Assembly (NCBI RefSeq): GCF_016920785.2
Contig: NW_024609880.1
Location: 48,880,296-48,944,295, forward strand
From: Ixodes scapularis
Lineage: Eukaryota; Arthropoda; Arachnida; Ixodida; Ixodidae
Reading direction: 5' to 3'
Length of the DNA stretch: 64,000 nt
In this document: in pieces, positions 1 to 12,746 of the stretch
How the letters are laid out: every line of letters begins with the position of its first letter
Position numbering within the stretch: position 1 is the stretch's first letter
Notes under the pieces: model-generated
Told to the model about the DNA's origin: nothing
Databases searched by the model: none
What the model saw: the letters and a program-made list of their open reading frames with translations, nothing else
Program-made: the position numbers and the translations under genes

Positions 1-289
1 CTGGATCGCTTCTTTACCTCCGAATCTCGTAGCGGATGTAGACGTTGCTACTGAGCATGCGCACCACTAGCTTTGTCTGCACAATTCAAAGGATCATTTT
101 CGGAGGCCGTATGCTAGCCGGATGGCGGGTGTGGTTGCAGCTTTCGGTGCCTTGTCAGCTTACAGGTGAAAGGAGGGGACGTACACTCTTTCTTTTAAAT
201 ACAATATTTTATTTTTTGCAAGGAGTACCATTATACGGACGTATGAAAAATGGAAAGTAGTGTTGCAGAACATTTCTAAAAAATATCAA

Positions 290-475
290 CATTGTTTGTG
301 TTGTTTTCTGGATAAGTGTGCGGAAAAAGTAACGTGAAAGTAATTTGTAATGTAACGAGAAAAGTAATCTGTTATATTCAGTGAAAGTGATTTGTAACGG
401 TAATCCATTGCATTTGAGGCTCGGTAATCTGTAATTGTAATCCATTACATTTTTCAAGTAACGAGCACAAGTCTG
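290..475. mobile_element. Right-end fragment of a hAT-like element
   Basis: This stretch is rich in GTAAT/ATTAC motifs and ends in CACAAGTCTG at 466-475. It resembles the right end of the hAT-like element at 39611-40810, which ends GTACAAGACTG and has the same GTAATC-type interior. I could not find a matching left end or an 8-bp target duplication in bases 1-290, so the left end is either lost or outside the window. The left limit given is approximate. Confidence 0.35.
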
Positions 476-618
476 GGTATACCTATATAGCTAAGGTCCT
501 CCTAGCAAAGGGTCCTGGAGATCGTTATCACACGGCGTATAAAGATCCCTTAGCAGAGGGACTATGTTAAATGTAGTTCGCCAACCTTCCTATACAGCTA
601 CAAGGAGAAGCCTGGAAC

Positions 619-1814
619 CAGTGTTGTGCACGTTCCTCAAAAAAAGGAACGAAAGCTCGTTCCTCGTTCCTTCTGATTTTTTGAACACGTTCCCGTTACA
701 AGTTACATCTGTGAAAAAGGAACTCGTTCCCGTTACAGTTTAAAAAATGGAACGTATCGTTACATATACGTTACATTTGTATTTTGCGAATTACTATGTT
801 TAGTTAAATCAAGCAGAGTATTTTTTTTTATTCTATCCTGTTAGTAGTCAACATATGAGTTTGTACGTCGTCATGGAAGGGCAACAGGAGAAGAAAACAA
901 GCGGAAGCAGGGTTTCATTTGTTGATATGTTCAAGTAAAAGAAAACTCCTCTTTTAACCATATTCATGTTTGTAGTGGACGATTCAGACGAACCGAATGT
1001 ACTTTTACCCAACATTGTACGAGCGTTTTACAACAACCTCACACGATTCAATTTAACAGAGTCCTGTGTTAGAACTTAACAACAGTTTCTTCTCGATGTT
1101 GCTGTCCGCAAGACGAGTAAGTGGAGGAGAAGGTAGGCCTTTTGGAAGGTCAGTCTTTAAACCTACAAATACTTCTTTGTAAGGTTGGCTTTGTTGTTCA
1201 TTTTGAAGGTAAGGAACAAGAGAACAAATAAAGTTTTTTTTTTTTTGTGTATCTTTTCAGTGATCAATGTTCGGAATACTAGGGTGCGTTCGATGTCTGG
1301 CAATCTGCGATCTCGTTGTAACTGTAGGTCTCGTTATAGAAGTTCACAAGTGGCTGTAGTCGGCCTTAGATTTATGGGTGTATGAGGATTCGTGGAACCA
1401 AAGAAAGTAGCCGAGTTTGAAAAAAACCTCTTCCTTTGTATCTTCCTACGACTAAGCCTTGGTTTTTGTATTGCAGTTTCGGGCACTCAAAAAATAATCA
1501 ATGTCCACCAGCTCTCCTGCACCCAAAACTGTTAGCAAGCGATGACCTCACAAAATAATCCATAAGTAGCCAAAAAGGTAACGAGATCTTGCACTTTGTA
1601 CTTTCAAAATTTCCCTGTTCGAAATAAAATAAAAATTACCCCACTGAACGAAGAAAAAAGGAACGCCGTTACTCTTTCCGTTACAGTAAAAATGTAACGC
1701 GTTCCCGTTCCAGTTCCAGCAATGCAAAATGGAACGATGGCGTTCCTTCGTTCCTCCTAAAAGGAACGCGTTCCAGAAACGCCGTTCCTTGGAACGCCGT
1801 TCCGTACAACACTG
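619..1814. mobile_element. Non-autonomous hAT-like element, copy 1
   Basis: The element begins CAGTGTTGTGCACGTTCC and ends GGAACGCCGTTCCGTACAACACTG, so its ends form imperfect terminal inverted repeats starting CAGTGTTGT. It is flanked by a perfect 8-bp direct duplication, CCTGGAAC, at 611-618 and 1815-1822. The end sequence and the 8-bp duplication are hallmarks of the hAT superfamily. The subterminal regions are dense in GTTCC/GGAAC motifs. No transposase is encoded in the 1.2 kb, so it would need one in trans. A second copy lies at 6221-7394. Confidence 0.88.
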
Positions 1815-1822
1815 CCTGGAAC

Positions 1823-2242
1823 CGACCTCGACATAAAAATGACAGATATAATAATTTATGTTGTTTAACGCGTTATAACAGGAAAGATGGCGAACCTTTT
1901 TCAGGGCAGCATACGCGGATGCGTCGGCGAATCGTTCATAGACGACCCTTTAACTTCGAAACGATGCCTCAGCTTCTTCATTAGACTGGCTTGATGTGTG
2001 CGTTGCACCGCTCGTTCAGGCTCGTCCTGCTCCATGCACCACGTAGAGGGACTTTTCTTCCTCGTTCGTGCTAGTTAACGTGCCGAATATCTTTCCGAAT
2101 AGGCCGATACAAAGGGTATGTATGGCCCATGTAACATTTATCCTCCGTTTATTAATGCGAAAGCGTAAACTGGTCCAATAGTGCTAACAAACGCCATCGG
2201 CTTTTGAAGCCGCGCCAAACGGCACCTTCCCCTGTCCCAATG
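1823..2242. other. Intergenic stretch, no gene seen
   Basis: I see no coding region here. Around 2148-2175 there is an AATGCGAAAGCGTAAACTGG stretch that resembles one end of the repeat at 31078-31362, suggesting a fragment of that dispersed family. Confidence 0.4.
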
Positions 2243-4884
2243 CACTCTAAAAAAAAAAGGTGTCAAGGAAGAGTAAGTGCCATAACTTACTCTCCTTTAA
2301 CTCTATCTGCATGGAAGTTACTCTTTCCCGACCGCTTCTTTCGATGATACTCTACCTTAACCCTCCCTCGACCTCGAGAGTAACTGTCCCGAGAGTTAGT
2401 TTCTCCTCGCGATATCACGGGCTGTCGATAGATGGCGCCGCTATGGGTTCGGCGCAAGTTCGACGCTGTTCGGCGCAGATATTTTTTTCGTTTTCTCGGG
2501 GAAACCTTTTTTTCCTATCCGCTTTTCTTTTTTTCTTTTTTTTTTTTCTTCTTCCTTTTTTTTTTTTTTTGGGGGGGGGGGGTGGGGGGAGATGGGGCAA
2601 GGATATTTTAATAAATGAGTTGGTACAGCCTGAATTGACGGGTTTATATTTCAGTATTTATTAACTTAATTATTACCTGCGGCAGGAAGATCATTGGAGC
2701 GGGGGACACTCCTTTATTCAAGCAATAGGCAATTAATGTTTTTGCTAGACAGATATATTAAACAATAAAATATAGATCAGTGTGTAAACGGGTGTATGAG
2801 CGGATGCTGACGCGCGTGTGCGATTATGTTTCGTTACATAAGTGCCTAGGGTTGTTATGTAGCCCAGAGATGTTTTTGGGGCATTGTTATATTTTTGGGG
2901 GGTCGTTTCAAGTTACTGCTGAGCCCGACCTCACTGATCGTAGGAACAGGTATATGTATAAAAAAAGTATTTTTTCCACATTCGCATAAAAGCAAACAAA
3001 GAGGAAAACCTCCCTCCGTGACAGAAGAGGTCGGCTTCGCGCGGTCTATTGCATACGCCACGTGACGACCATTTCATAAAGCGTCGCCCTAAACACGGCG
3101 TTCGTTTTGAAGCCATGTACAGGTTCAAAAAACCTATACATGGCGGCAAGCCAGGTTTATGGTACGTGACACTAGGGGCTCCCTTATTTTCACCGCCGTG
3201 GAGAAAATAAACGACGGAGCCAGAGCGTTTGGAAAAGTTGTTAGCGATGATTTCCAAACTTGTTATGCGGTCTTTGTTTTGAGTCATTAAATAAACTTGG
3301 CTTGACTACTACCTTTTTTTTCAATATTTACATTTTACTTTCCGAAGCGCGGGAGTCGATCAGTCTTTTGCTCTGTTCAAGAAAAGCTCTGGGGGGTTAA
3401 ACCTTTAACTCTGCACAGTTTGCTACATCCTTTAACTGTTTTAACCTCGCTCTCCGAAGCTCCCTTGACAGGAAGGTTTTCGATGTAAGGGAACATTCAA
3501 GATCGCTGCTCTTTTCCGCTGTTCATCAAACAGTTCCTAATGTACAGCGGAAGCACCGTGTAGCATTCCGGATATCGATATTTGTGGTACGGATCTCACT
3601 GGCTTTAAATATAGATACATTAGTGTGTATTACAGAAGTCTTATTTCGCTGTCCAACAGAGCCACATTTAAACTGCCATTGACGGGTTCACCTTACGTTC
3701 AGTTGGTTCTACACAGCAAGCGATAGCTCAATTATTTGGGGGAGAACGTAGACTGCTCTATGTCGCCCTTCGATATGTTAAAAAGTATGCTAAGCTTCTT
3801 AGGTTCGATGCCCCCGAGGTACGAAACACGGACGACAGAAGCTCAGTTAAAATGAATGAGCGAAAATGTCTGTTCTGTAAGTAGTGGTAGCTTCCTCCAT
3901 CTAGCATGGCCTTTGAAAAAGCCTGTGTCTAGAGTGCCGTGGTACTCTTGCCAAGCGTTCAAGTGCCCACGTTCGATGGCACTCTAAGCACGCATTGCAG
4001 TGCCGTCCGAATGCCCTAAATGGGCTGTACAGAAGACGTGGGTCAGTGCGTCCCGAGAAGCATAGCCTGCCGCATCCGTGAGCTAAAGAAATCCGATTCA
4101 CAAAAAAATTTTCACCATCGAAGTGCTTCGGAAGTGAGGGAAGTGTCGCAAGCGGAAATTTAGGGGACCCAGAGGAAATTAGAGAGTAAATAAATTTAGA
4201 GGAATTTAGAAGATAAATAAATCTGTCTTTTAGAGACAGCCAAATTTACTTATAAGCTTGGTCTTGGTACCAATCCAGCCAGCTGAAAGTCATGATGTGG
4301 AAAGATAGTGAACTTTAATTTGGTCTCCTGTGTTTGTTAGTTACCGAATCGACAACAAACCAGCACCGACCAACCAGCTCTTTTACGACGCAAATATTTT
4401 CACGAAAAAACTTAAAAAAAAAAAAAAAAACTTCCAAAAAACAAATAAATAAACACAAAAAAGATAGTGTGGAATGGGCATGCTGCGGACACTAAAGTTC
4501 GTTAATATTTTTCTCTTATTTTTTTTTTTTTTTGTATGGAGCATTAGTGCAAGCTGGGTGCAAGGTGCGCAAGGAACGAGCGAGGCGCCCGTTGAGTCCG
4601 GATTCCCTGGATTACCGCCTTCGGAAGCACACGCTGTCCTCAGTTGCCACACAAAGCCTTTGGTCATGGATCGGGGACTTTATCCCCCGTAAGCTGACAG
4701 CGCGGTGGAAACTACGTGCTTGTTAGACCCTCTCGCACCACGTGATCACCCCTTCTCCGCATACACACGCGAGGCGAGCGAAATCAAGCGATATGAGTCA
4801 GGCCACTGAATGGTTGGCTAACGCTTAGCTTCACCGCATTGTCAACTTAGAGATGAACGAAAAAAGAGCTCACCTCTACAATCA
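2243..4884. repeat. 2.64-kb dispersed repeat, copy 1, CACTA-like left end
   Basis: This stretch is near-identical to 59089-61718 over its whole length, with scattered substitutions and differing homopolymers. It begins CACTCTAAAAAAAAAAGG. The second copy begins CACTCTAAAAACAAAAGG right after a TA dinucleotide. CACTNTAAAAA ends are typical of animal CACTA/EnSpm elements. The first 150 bases are full of ACTCT/AGAGT motifs. Inside are a T-rich then G-rich homopolymer run (2521-2587) and a hairpin around 3114-3144. No conserved protein is encoded. The similarity to copy 2 ends at 4884 only because a LINE interrupts copy 2, so the repeat may extend further right. Confidence 0.85.
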
Positions 4885-6010
4885 ATTTCCGGCCTGTTAT
4901 CGCCTGACATCACTTTCTGCGCGCGAAACCTCCAACCTTGAAAGCAACAAGATCGTTTTGCCCACGAGCAAGCTTCCCGGGACTTTAGAACGGATGCCTT
5001 GTAGCGCTGCCATATATATATTTTTTTTTAATTCTGTTTTTGATTTTACGAACGGTTTCGGAATATATGACCGAATACCGTTTTGGCATCTCCACAGAAC
5101 TAAGATTTAGTGACACTATGAATGTGTCATTGATAGTAGGTATTCCATGCGCAATTATGCATAAATATATAGGACAACGATAATTTATTTGTTCTGTTTG
5201 TGAACACGGAAAATACATAAATGAATTAATTAATATATTTATAAAAGTATCTGTTTCACATTTTTTCTCAAGAAGGTCTTTCTCGCGCGCTTCATGGGTA
5301 ACAACACAATCATTTAAGTACTGACGTGTGCACTTATATGGCAGAATTTTTTTTTTATTTTTATACAAAAGAACTTTACGTTAATTTACCTTAATTACTT
5401 TTCTCGATTAAATTTTCCCTATAATAAGGGACGTGCTTAAATGCATATATGCTTCTGTGCAACCCTGCTGTCATTGCTGCCAAAAAAAGCTAACATCTTT
5501 TTGATAGGACAGCTCAGGAGTGCTTATATTATAAATTTGAAATAAACACCCGTGCCAAAATCACCGGTGCATTTCCAATGAGAGGGGCCGCCATCCCGTG
5601 CTCGCCTGGCGTATAAATGATCAGTGATTCGTCATTCGTAATCTATAGAGAGTATTTCGGATGAAAACATTATTTCAAAGCAAATGAGGGCGAAATTACA
5701 GTCGATGTGCCATAGTGAATCGTTAATTAAACAAGAGTCCCACCTACATCAAATCTATGACGTCGCGCTTAGGCGGTGGTGCAGCCTGTTGAACGGAGCA
5801 TGGCCGAACGCTTCACACTTCGGAAAATGGGTACATGCAGCGCGTCGTGCGCGGAGCTCTTGTGTGCAAACGCGTGCTTGTTTACACGCAATGAGTTGGT
5901 GTACACTCGATTCAAAGGTCAAACTGTTCGTGAGAGATTATTCGGCGTGAGGTCGGTCTGCCTTTCAAGATTTGCGACACTGGTTCACGCTGTACATGAG
6001 ACACGCGTAG
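4885..6010. other. Intergenic, no gene seen
   Basis: This is AT-rich non-coding DNA. The short open frames have no recognisable domain. The first part may be the continuation of the 2.6-kb repeat, but the sister copy is interrupted at that point, so this cannot be tested within the window. Confidence 0.4.
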
Positions 6011-6012
6011 CT

Positions 6013-6186
6013 ATACTCTGTTTCATACTTAGCGTGCAACGCTGTGAAAGCTACTGGCGCGAGCGCGTGGCTTCATCTATGGTTTTGTTTGAGCGAGAAC
6101 GCGTGCAAATGATCAACGAGATCAAGCCCCACGCTCGCGCCAGTAGCTCTGACAGCGTTGCACGCTAAGTTTGAAACAGAGTATAG
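6013..6186. repeat. Fold-back inverted repeat
   Basis: The left arm (from TATACTCTGTTTCATACTTA at 6013) is complementary to the right arm ending AGTTTGAAACAGAGTATA at about 6186. Pairing continues inward through AGCGTGCAACGCTG and the GCTACTGGCGCGAGCG stretch, with arms of about 70 bases and a short loop. This is a MITE-like or fold-back insertion. It lies 26 bases left of the target duplication of the hAT-like copy at 6221. Confidence 0.7.
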
Positions 6187-6220
6187 TGCAGCACGACCGC
6201 TAACCTGAGGTCGTTAACGT

Positions 6221-7394
6221 CAGTGTTGTACACGTTCCTCAAAAAAAGGAACGACAGCTCGTTCCTCGTTCCTTCTGAATTTTGGAACGCGTTCCCGTTA
6301 CAAGTTCCATCTGTGAGAAAGGAACTCGTTCCCGTTACAGTTAAAAAATGGAACGTTTCGTTACATATACGTTACATTTGTATTTTTCTTTACCATATTT
6401 AATTAGATCAAGCAAAGTTTTTTTTTTTATCTATCCCATTAAATGGGAACATACAAATTTATAGGTCGTGATGGAAGGGCACCAGGAGAAGAAAACAAGA
6501 GCGGAATCAAGGTTTTATTTGTTGTTCAAGTTTAAAAATCTCAGCTTTTAATCAGATTCATGTTTGTGATGAACGATTCAGACAAGCCGCATCTACTGTT
6601 ACCCCACATTGCACGAGCGTTTTACAACAACCTCACACGTTTCAAACTAACGAAGTCCCTTGTTCGAATTTAACATCAGTTGCTTCTCGATATTGCTCTC
6701 CGCAATACTAAGAAGTGAGGGAGAGGGTATGCTTTTGGAAGGTCAGTCTTGAAAACTACAAGTTTTTTCTTTGTGAAGGTTGGATTCGTTGGTTAATTTT
6801 TGTGTGTCGTTTAAGTGACCAATGTTCGGGATACAAAAGTGCGTGTCTAGTAACCTGTGATTTTGTTGTAAGTGTAATTCTCTTTATGAAAGTTCAGAAA
6901 TGGCTGTAGTCGGCCTTAGATTTCTGGGTGTATGAGGATTCGTGGAAGCAAATAACGTAGCTGACTTTGAAACGTCCCTCTTTGTGTCTTTTTCGTGCGA
7001 CTAAACGTTTTGCTTTTTGTACCGCAATCTCGGGCACTCAAAAAAAAAAAAAAATTGATATCCACTAACTTTCCAGCAACCGACTGTTACTAAGCGAGGA
7101 CCACACAATATAAATCCTAAAAAAAGTAACCAAAACGTGAAGGAGTTAAAAACAATATTTTCGTGATGAAATAGCTTTTATACTTTTAAAATTTCCCTCG
7201 TAAAAATAGAACAAAAATGACCCCACTAAACGAAAAAAGGTAACGCTGTTCATTCTTCCGTTCCCGTAAAAATGTAACGAGTTCCCGTTCCAGTTCCACC
7301 GATGCAAAATGGAACGGTGGCGTTCCTTCGTTCCTCCTAAACGGAACGCGTTCCAGGAACGCCGTTCCTTGGAACGCCGTTCCGTACAACACTG
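6221..7394. mobile_element. Non-autonomous hAT-like element, copy 2
   Basis: This is the same family as 619-1814. It starts CAGTGTTGTACACGTTCC and ends with the identical CGTTCCGTACAACACTG terminus. A perfect 8-bp target duplication, GTTAACGT, lies at 6213-6220 and 7395-7402. The interior aligns with copy 1 but has diverged by many substitutions and small indels, so neither copy is very young. No transposase frame is present. Confidence 0.9.
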
Positions 7395-7402
7395 GTTAAC
7401 GT

Positions 7403-9440
7403 GCATCACGCGCTATACTTAGTTTCACCTCCGAATAAACCGCAGATGCTGTTTCAGTGCTTGTGCACCGCGAGCGCTCGTGTGCCCGCCGAGGCGTCAT
7501 CCAAAACAATTAGCTCGCGCTTTTAGCACGTGTGTCCATGCTGAGTTGAGACGAAGTATTCCTGGTGTTCATAGCACTTTCTACAGAATGAGCTTGCGCT
7601 CCTCGTGCTCCTAGCTCCAACCAGTCAGCGACACGCGCGGGCTAGCGCGTAAACCTCCCTTTGAAACAAAAATTTCTAGCGCAAGCGGTCATTCCGCGAA
7701 AGCACCTCTGAAGGCTGCACTTTCGTGCCGGTAGCCTTCGCTGTTTAAGGACAAGCCTCGGGCACGTGCAGCATTCGCGCGGAAATATATGTTGGTGGTG
7801 TTGTAGTATTTTGAAGTGCAGGAGAAAAGCTGGAAGCCACCCGCATCTATTTCACAAGCAGAGTGCTCGCGAAAGTAGCGTAAGTGCTTTTAACGTAAGC
7901 TACCACTTTTAGAAACAGATTGTAATTGTGTGAATAATCTTCATTCTTTTTTTCCCAAAAAATTGATTTCTGATAGGAGTGATCTCCGGGAATACGGGTC
8001 ACCAGTGATACCTGTATAGTGCCATATTGGCGTGACATTTGAGTGCTGTGCTCTTGATGCATCGTGTTCCTTTTTATTATTCCTGTTTTTTTTTTTTTTT
8101 TTTTTTTTTTTTGCAATTTGACAACTGGACTTTTATGTAGTCGGACGCTGTGTTTCTCTATCTGTGACAATTTGATAGTTTATGTACGAAATTAATCCCT
8201 AAAATAATGCCCTCTGCACACCGTAGGTATTTTATAAATAAATAGAACAAATAAATATCCGCGGGAAGGGTGCGCTAATAACTGATTGAATAATTTTCGA
8301 TTAGTCTTTCACAGGTTGGCACTTTACGACAGTTAATCATTCAAATATTAAGCTGAGATCTGTTTTTGTAGTGAAGGCAACGTGGAAACCGTTCGCGAGT
8401 TTTAGAGATTCGAAGAGCTATCGCTGTAAAACGCCAAACACTATCCAATGTACTTTTTTTTTTTTTTCGGACATGTTGGTTTGAATATATTTACTGTGGC
8501 GGATGCTTTCAACACGTGAGCTCTTGTTTAGTGGGGGCATTCCTTCAGTAGTGCACCCGCTCTCTCTTGCCTCGGTATTACGCAAATCATATGATTAATA
8601 ACCCCTCCAACCGGCGTTTCCTCCAACCGACCGGCGTTTCATAACATAGCTTGCTTTGTGGTAGCATTTATGGGCGAGCCCTGCGCACTTTACGCGTCCG
8701 TAACGGTCCGCCAGTCGGTCGTTTGTAACCATGCAACAGATTGGAGCCACCACGTAACCACAGTGGAAATAGCGCTCCATATAATAGTCACAAGGTCACG
8801 TGACTATAATCCATGCGGGCGATGTAAACATCCTCACTGATGAATCCATGAATCCCGAACAAGAGCTCTGCCGGACAAAAGCTTTTATGACCCGTACTAA
8901 ACCTGAGCACATTTTTTCCAGAGACCCGGATAAAAGTACATCATTTTACGACTACACATAAGCAAAGGGTGCATGAAGAATTTTTTTTTATTTCATTGCC
9001 GATCTTGATATGAGGACCGTATGTTTGTTTCTGGGGGCCGAAAACTGCGATCAGAAATGTCTCGATATGGGCTCATCGGGGCCGCCAAATGGGGCTGCCG
9101 AAGTCCGCGTCAATGCCTCGCCGTTCTGTCGCGGCCAAATGCATGGGACCTTTCGCTCCAGATTATTATGTTGACTCTATGACCTCGAGAGAAAAGCTTC
9201 GTACTCTAACTACGGGTTTATGGACTCCATTTCGTGTCCAGTGAAGAACCCCGGTGCGATTGACAGGACAAGAACATATCCTGAAACGTGGTTATACAAG
9301 GACAGCTCTATGACTTTACGGCACTACTGCTGCCACAATAACACGCAGAATGCCTCCAACATGGCACCAAGGCACTGATAGCAGACGATAACGTTGTTTT
9401 TGATTCAGAGTTTAGCCGGAAAAAACGACAACTGCAAAAC

Positions 9441-9473
<33 letters not shown>

Positions 9474-11730
9474 GACCACAAAGAAGTATGAGTGCACACT
9501 CGGAGCGCTACTGGCTACTGAATTTTATTTGGAAAACACGAACATATATACACACATTATTATACCTCACCCCAAATGAATCTGATTTTCTTGTTTGATG
9601 AAACGAGTGACGACGCACTGATGCAACCGTCATCCTTCTTTACACTGATTTTGAATGCCTCGAAAATTTTACCCTCTGTTTTCGGTACCTACTTGCCCGG
9701 AGTAGGTATTTTATCTAGCAAAAAATCATACGAACGCATATCACAGTGGACTGCCAAGTTCCACAAGGGAGACCGCTTTACAGAAAGTTCATGCCCTGCG
9801 TACGATCTGGTGGTGCACGAAAGCACCCAATCTCAAAAGCCCGTGCCAAATGCCCCACGACTGACACCTCACCCTTTAGCCCCGCCTTTAAAAGGCTAGC
9901 TTGATCAGAAGCCCATGACGCGAATCCCGAGATCACATGGCCGGGTCCTCACCGTGACGGCGGAGCATTCTGCTTTTAATTAAGAGACAGCAAGTGTGCA
10001 CGCGAGCGTGTGTAACGTAATCATGCCGTCATTTGTAGACCCTCAACGTATTAGCTTAAGACATGGAACAATGCTGGTTGAAGCTCGCACAGGGATTCTG
10101 CACGTGAGGCTATAATGCTACACCCGTACGATCGCCCACATGTGGTTGGTATTTTAGACTACCGATCTGGCGCAATCCTCATGTTTGCGTGCATGTTTTT
10201 TTTTGTTTGTTTTTTTGTGCGCATGTTTTGCTGTTTTGTTTATTTTTGAGCTTCGCTGGTGCTCCAAGGCAACGCGAAAGTGGCTGACGATTTTCTTGAA
10301 AATCATATTGCCTCTTTTTTATTCGTTGGGAGACATTTGATTTATCATTCTCCTTTTAATGTTGACATTAGGCTTCAGGCTGAGTTCGGAGCGTCGTGTC
10401 TGCCAGACTCCTTTTGTCTTCTTGCTAGAGCTCTCATGTCTAAGCAATCTCTACCACATTGGTTTTTTGGATATTCGGCAAGCAGATACCAGCAGAGACA
10501 AACGAAAGAATTCGAGCGCCCTTCCCCCGCACGGCGGGGGGGGGGGTGAAGGAAGGCGCACGCACCGACGGCCTCGAAATCGGAATGCTTACAAGGTCGC
10601 TCGGCCTAGTGCAAGACCTCTATCTTTCCCTGGGAAAGGGCGAGAGAGGGTGATGAGAGGACAGTTCCCCACCCGTTTTCCCCACACTGCCCTACACCAT
10701 CACCAATATCTCCAAATCTCTTTGTAAGCGGACTCGGCGTCCTTGAGGCGGAACTCCCTTCATTCCTATAAGCTGATAGTGCCGGGCGAGCTAAGCGCCC
10801 ACCGGACCAGTTACCACCTGCCCCGCTCTCTGCGCGTAGTTACAAGTTACAGGAGGGAGCGTGATCACGTGATTATGGACAGACGTGCGATTAGTTCACC
10901 GGGCACCCCTTAGCTTCCTCAAGACTTTCAGCTTAGGAGTGACGGAGCCCAACCCGCAAGACACACACGCTGTAAAAAAAAAAAGAAAAAAAAAAAAAAA
11001 AAAAAAAAAGAGAGAAGAGAAGAGAAGAAGGCGTTGAAGCGGCGCGCAGCAAAACGCCGTCGAGGCGAGATCTCTTTGCTCTGGCGGCATTTCGCCATCG
11101 GAGCGGCGGAGGGAGACGAAAGCCAGTGCACTCAGCTCGCGGACGAACACGTCCGTCACGTGATGTTTACTGGCCGGACCATCGACAGCGCTGCGTGCGC
11201 TCGCTCGCGCGGGAACCACCAGAGGCGGTACGGGTGACAGCTCTTCCATGACTTCGCTGTTGCCGCTATCACCTGTCACCATTCAACTGCACTTAAAAGG
11301 TAAGTAGATCATTTTCGCATGCGCCTTCTAGAGGTAATCGAAGTGCAGAAGGAATGAAAGACGCGTAACTTAACGCGATAGCGCGTGTTGTGTCAGGAAA
11401 CGCGCTCAACCTTGTTGCTTCCGCTTTCCCCACTCAGACGCACGAGGTCAACGCTTCCTCGCATCAGACTTGACTCGATTGACGTGTGCAGGACAAGGGC
11501 TCATTGCCATGGGAGTTTGGTTTGTTCTGGTTTCTTCCGAACACTTCCTGTTCGTACCTTTTCGCTTTCGGGCGCCGTAAGAAGAACAGAAGAAATCAAA
11601 AACACTGAACCGCGCTCGTTGAATAATTATAATGGGCGCTCTCGCGTGCTGAAATTTAAGAGAGCATGTCATCTTTTCTTTAGTCTATATATATATATAT
11701 ATATCTATGTATTAAAAAAAAAGTTCTTGT
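7403..11730. other. 4.3-kb stretch without recognisable genes
   Basis: I see no coding region I can support. The interval contains long T or A runs (8089-8112, 8455-8466, 9443-9470, 10975-11009), a (TA)n run near 11687-11702 and a G run near 10538. The open frames of 60-128 codons here have no recognisable motif and many cross homopolymers. Confidence 0.45.
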
Positions 11731-12454
11731 CTTAGGCAGTGGTGTGTTCGTTTCACATCGCGCATCCCCGCTCCGCGAGTGCGGCCACCGAACGGCCATG
11801 TTACATGTCGAAAAATTGCCTATTTGGAGCGTTGCGGATGCTGGCGGCAGAGTGCTGAAGATACGTGTTCTACTCGTTCGTCGGTATTCGCCGAAGAAGT
11901 TATTTAAAACCCTGTGTAAGCCGTGAGACTTGCCGTTGAGAACACGTGAAAAGTTTTACGGAAGCGCAGTGCCGAAGGGAAAAGACGCAACTCGTTGAGA
12001 TCAAGTTTACCGCGGCGTGATCAAAGCTTCCTTGGCACGCCGAAGCGCTGCGTCTCTCTGCCTTCGCGCGCTTGGATACCGATCAAGAATCGGCGCCGCG
12101 GCAAAGTTTTGAAGGTGTGTCGCGCGTATATGTCATTGCATCATATATCGGGCACGGAGTTCTGGGTCGTCCAGCTGTTCCGGCGAGTTGCTATGAATAA
12201 AGGGGGAAAACAATATGGGGACGGTTGCTCTTATGCACTATTAACCATGGCTATTAACCAAGTTCCATATCTGCTCTAATGAATCACATGGCAGCACAAA
12301 TAGAGCAACGGTGCGGAGCAAGTTTGGTTTTTGAAGGCAAACCTACAAGACAGCGAGAATTAAAATTTTTGAAGCGCGACCCATACGGTCGTGTGGGTCG
12401 CGCCCTTGGCCAATCCCAATTAGGCGAGTCGCGCTCAAACGTCAAGTGCAATAA

Positions 12455-12498
12455 AGTAGGTTTATAATGAGTCAGCACTGATCATTATAAACCTACTG
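12455..12498. repeat. Perfect 16-bp stem hairpin
   Basis: AGTAGGTTTATAATGA is followed after 12 bases by its exact reverse complement, TCATTATAAACCTACT. It may be the joined ends of two small elements or a fold-back core. Confidence 0.75.
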
Positions 12499-12559
12499 AG
12501 GAGCTGTTGTGCACAATACTCTGTAAACCGTCTAACGACGAAAAAAAGACGTGATGAGT

Positions 12560-12746
12560 GCGACACAATTTGTGCGAACAAGTGATCGCTGGTTTTTCCA
12601 GTTTTTCTCTTTGAAACCAAGGGATGTCATCCAAGTTATTATTGCTACGGAAAGAGCTCATATAATGTAAGCAAAACCATTTTGTGTTCGCTAATACTAT
12701 TTGGAAGTAAAATGTGCCGATGTCGTGTTCGCGCTAACAATGTCGT
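12560..12746. mobile_element. Short MITE, copy 1 (GCGACAC family)
   Basis: This ~190-bp sequence matches 53619-53821 over its length, including the conserved middle CCAAGGGATGTCATCCAAG. Its degraded ends read GCGACACAATTTGTGCGAAC and GTTCGCGCTAACAATGTCG. The better preserved sister copy shows that the ends form an inverted repeat. No coding capacity. Confidence 0.75.

Noticed and set aside
2260..2664. 134-codon open frame with Phe-rich and Gly-rich stretches
   Set aside because: It crosses T and G homopolymers, and the sister copy at 59106 differs in frame and length.
9576..9899. 107-codon open frame
   Set aside because: No recognisable domain and no splice or conservation evidence. Length is compatible with chance.
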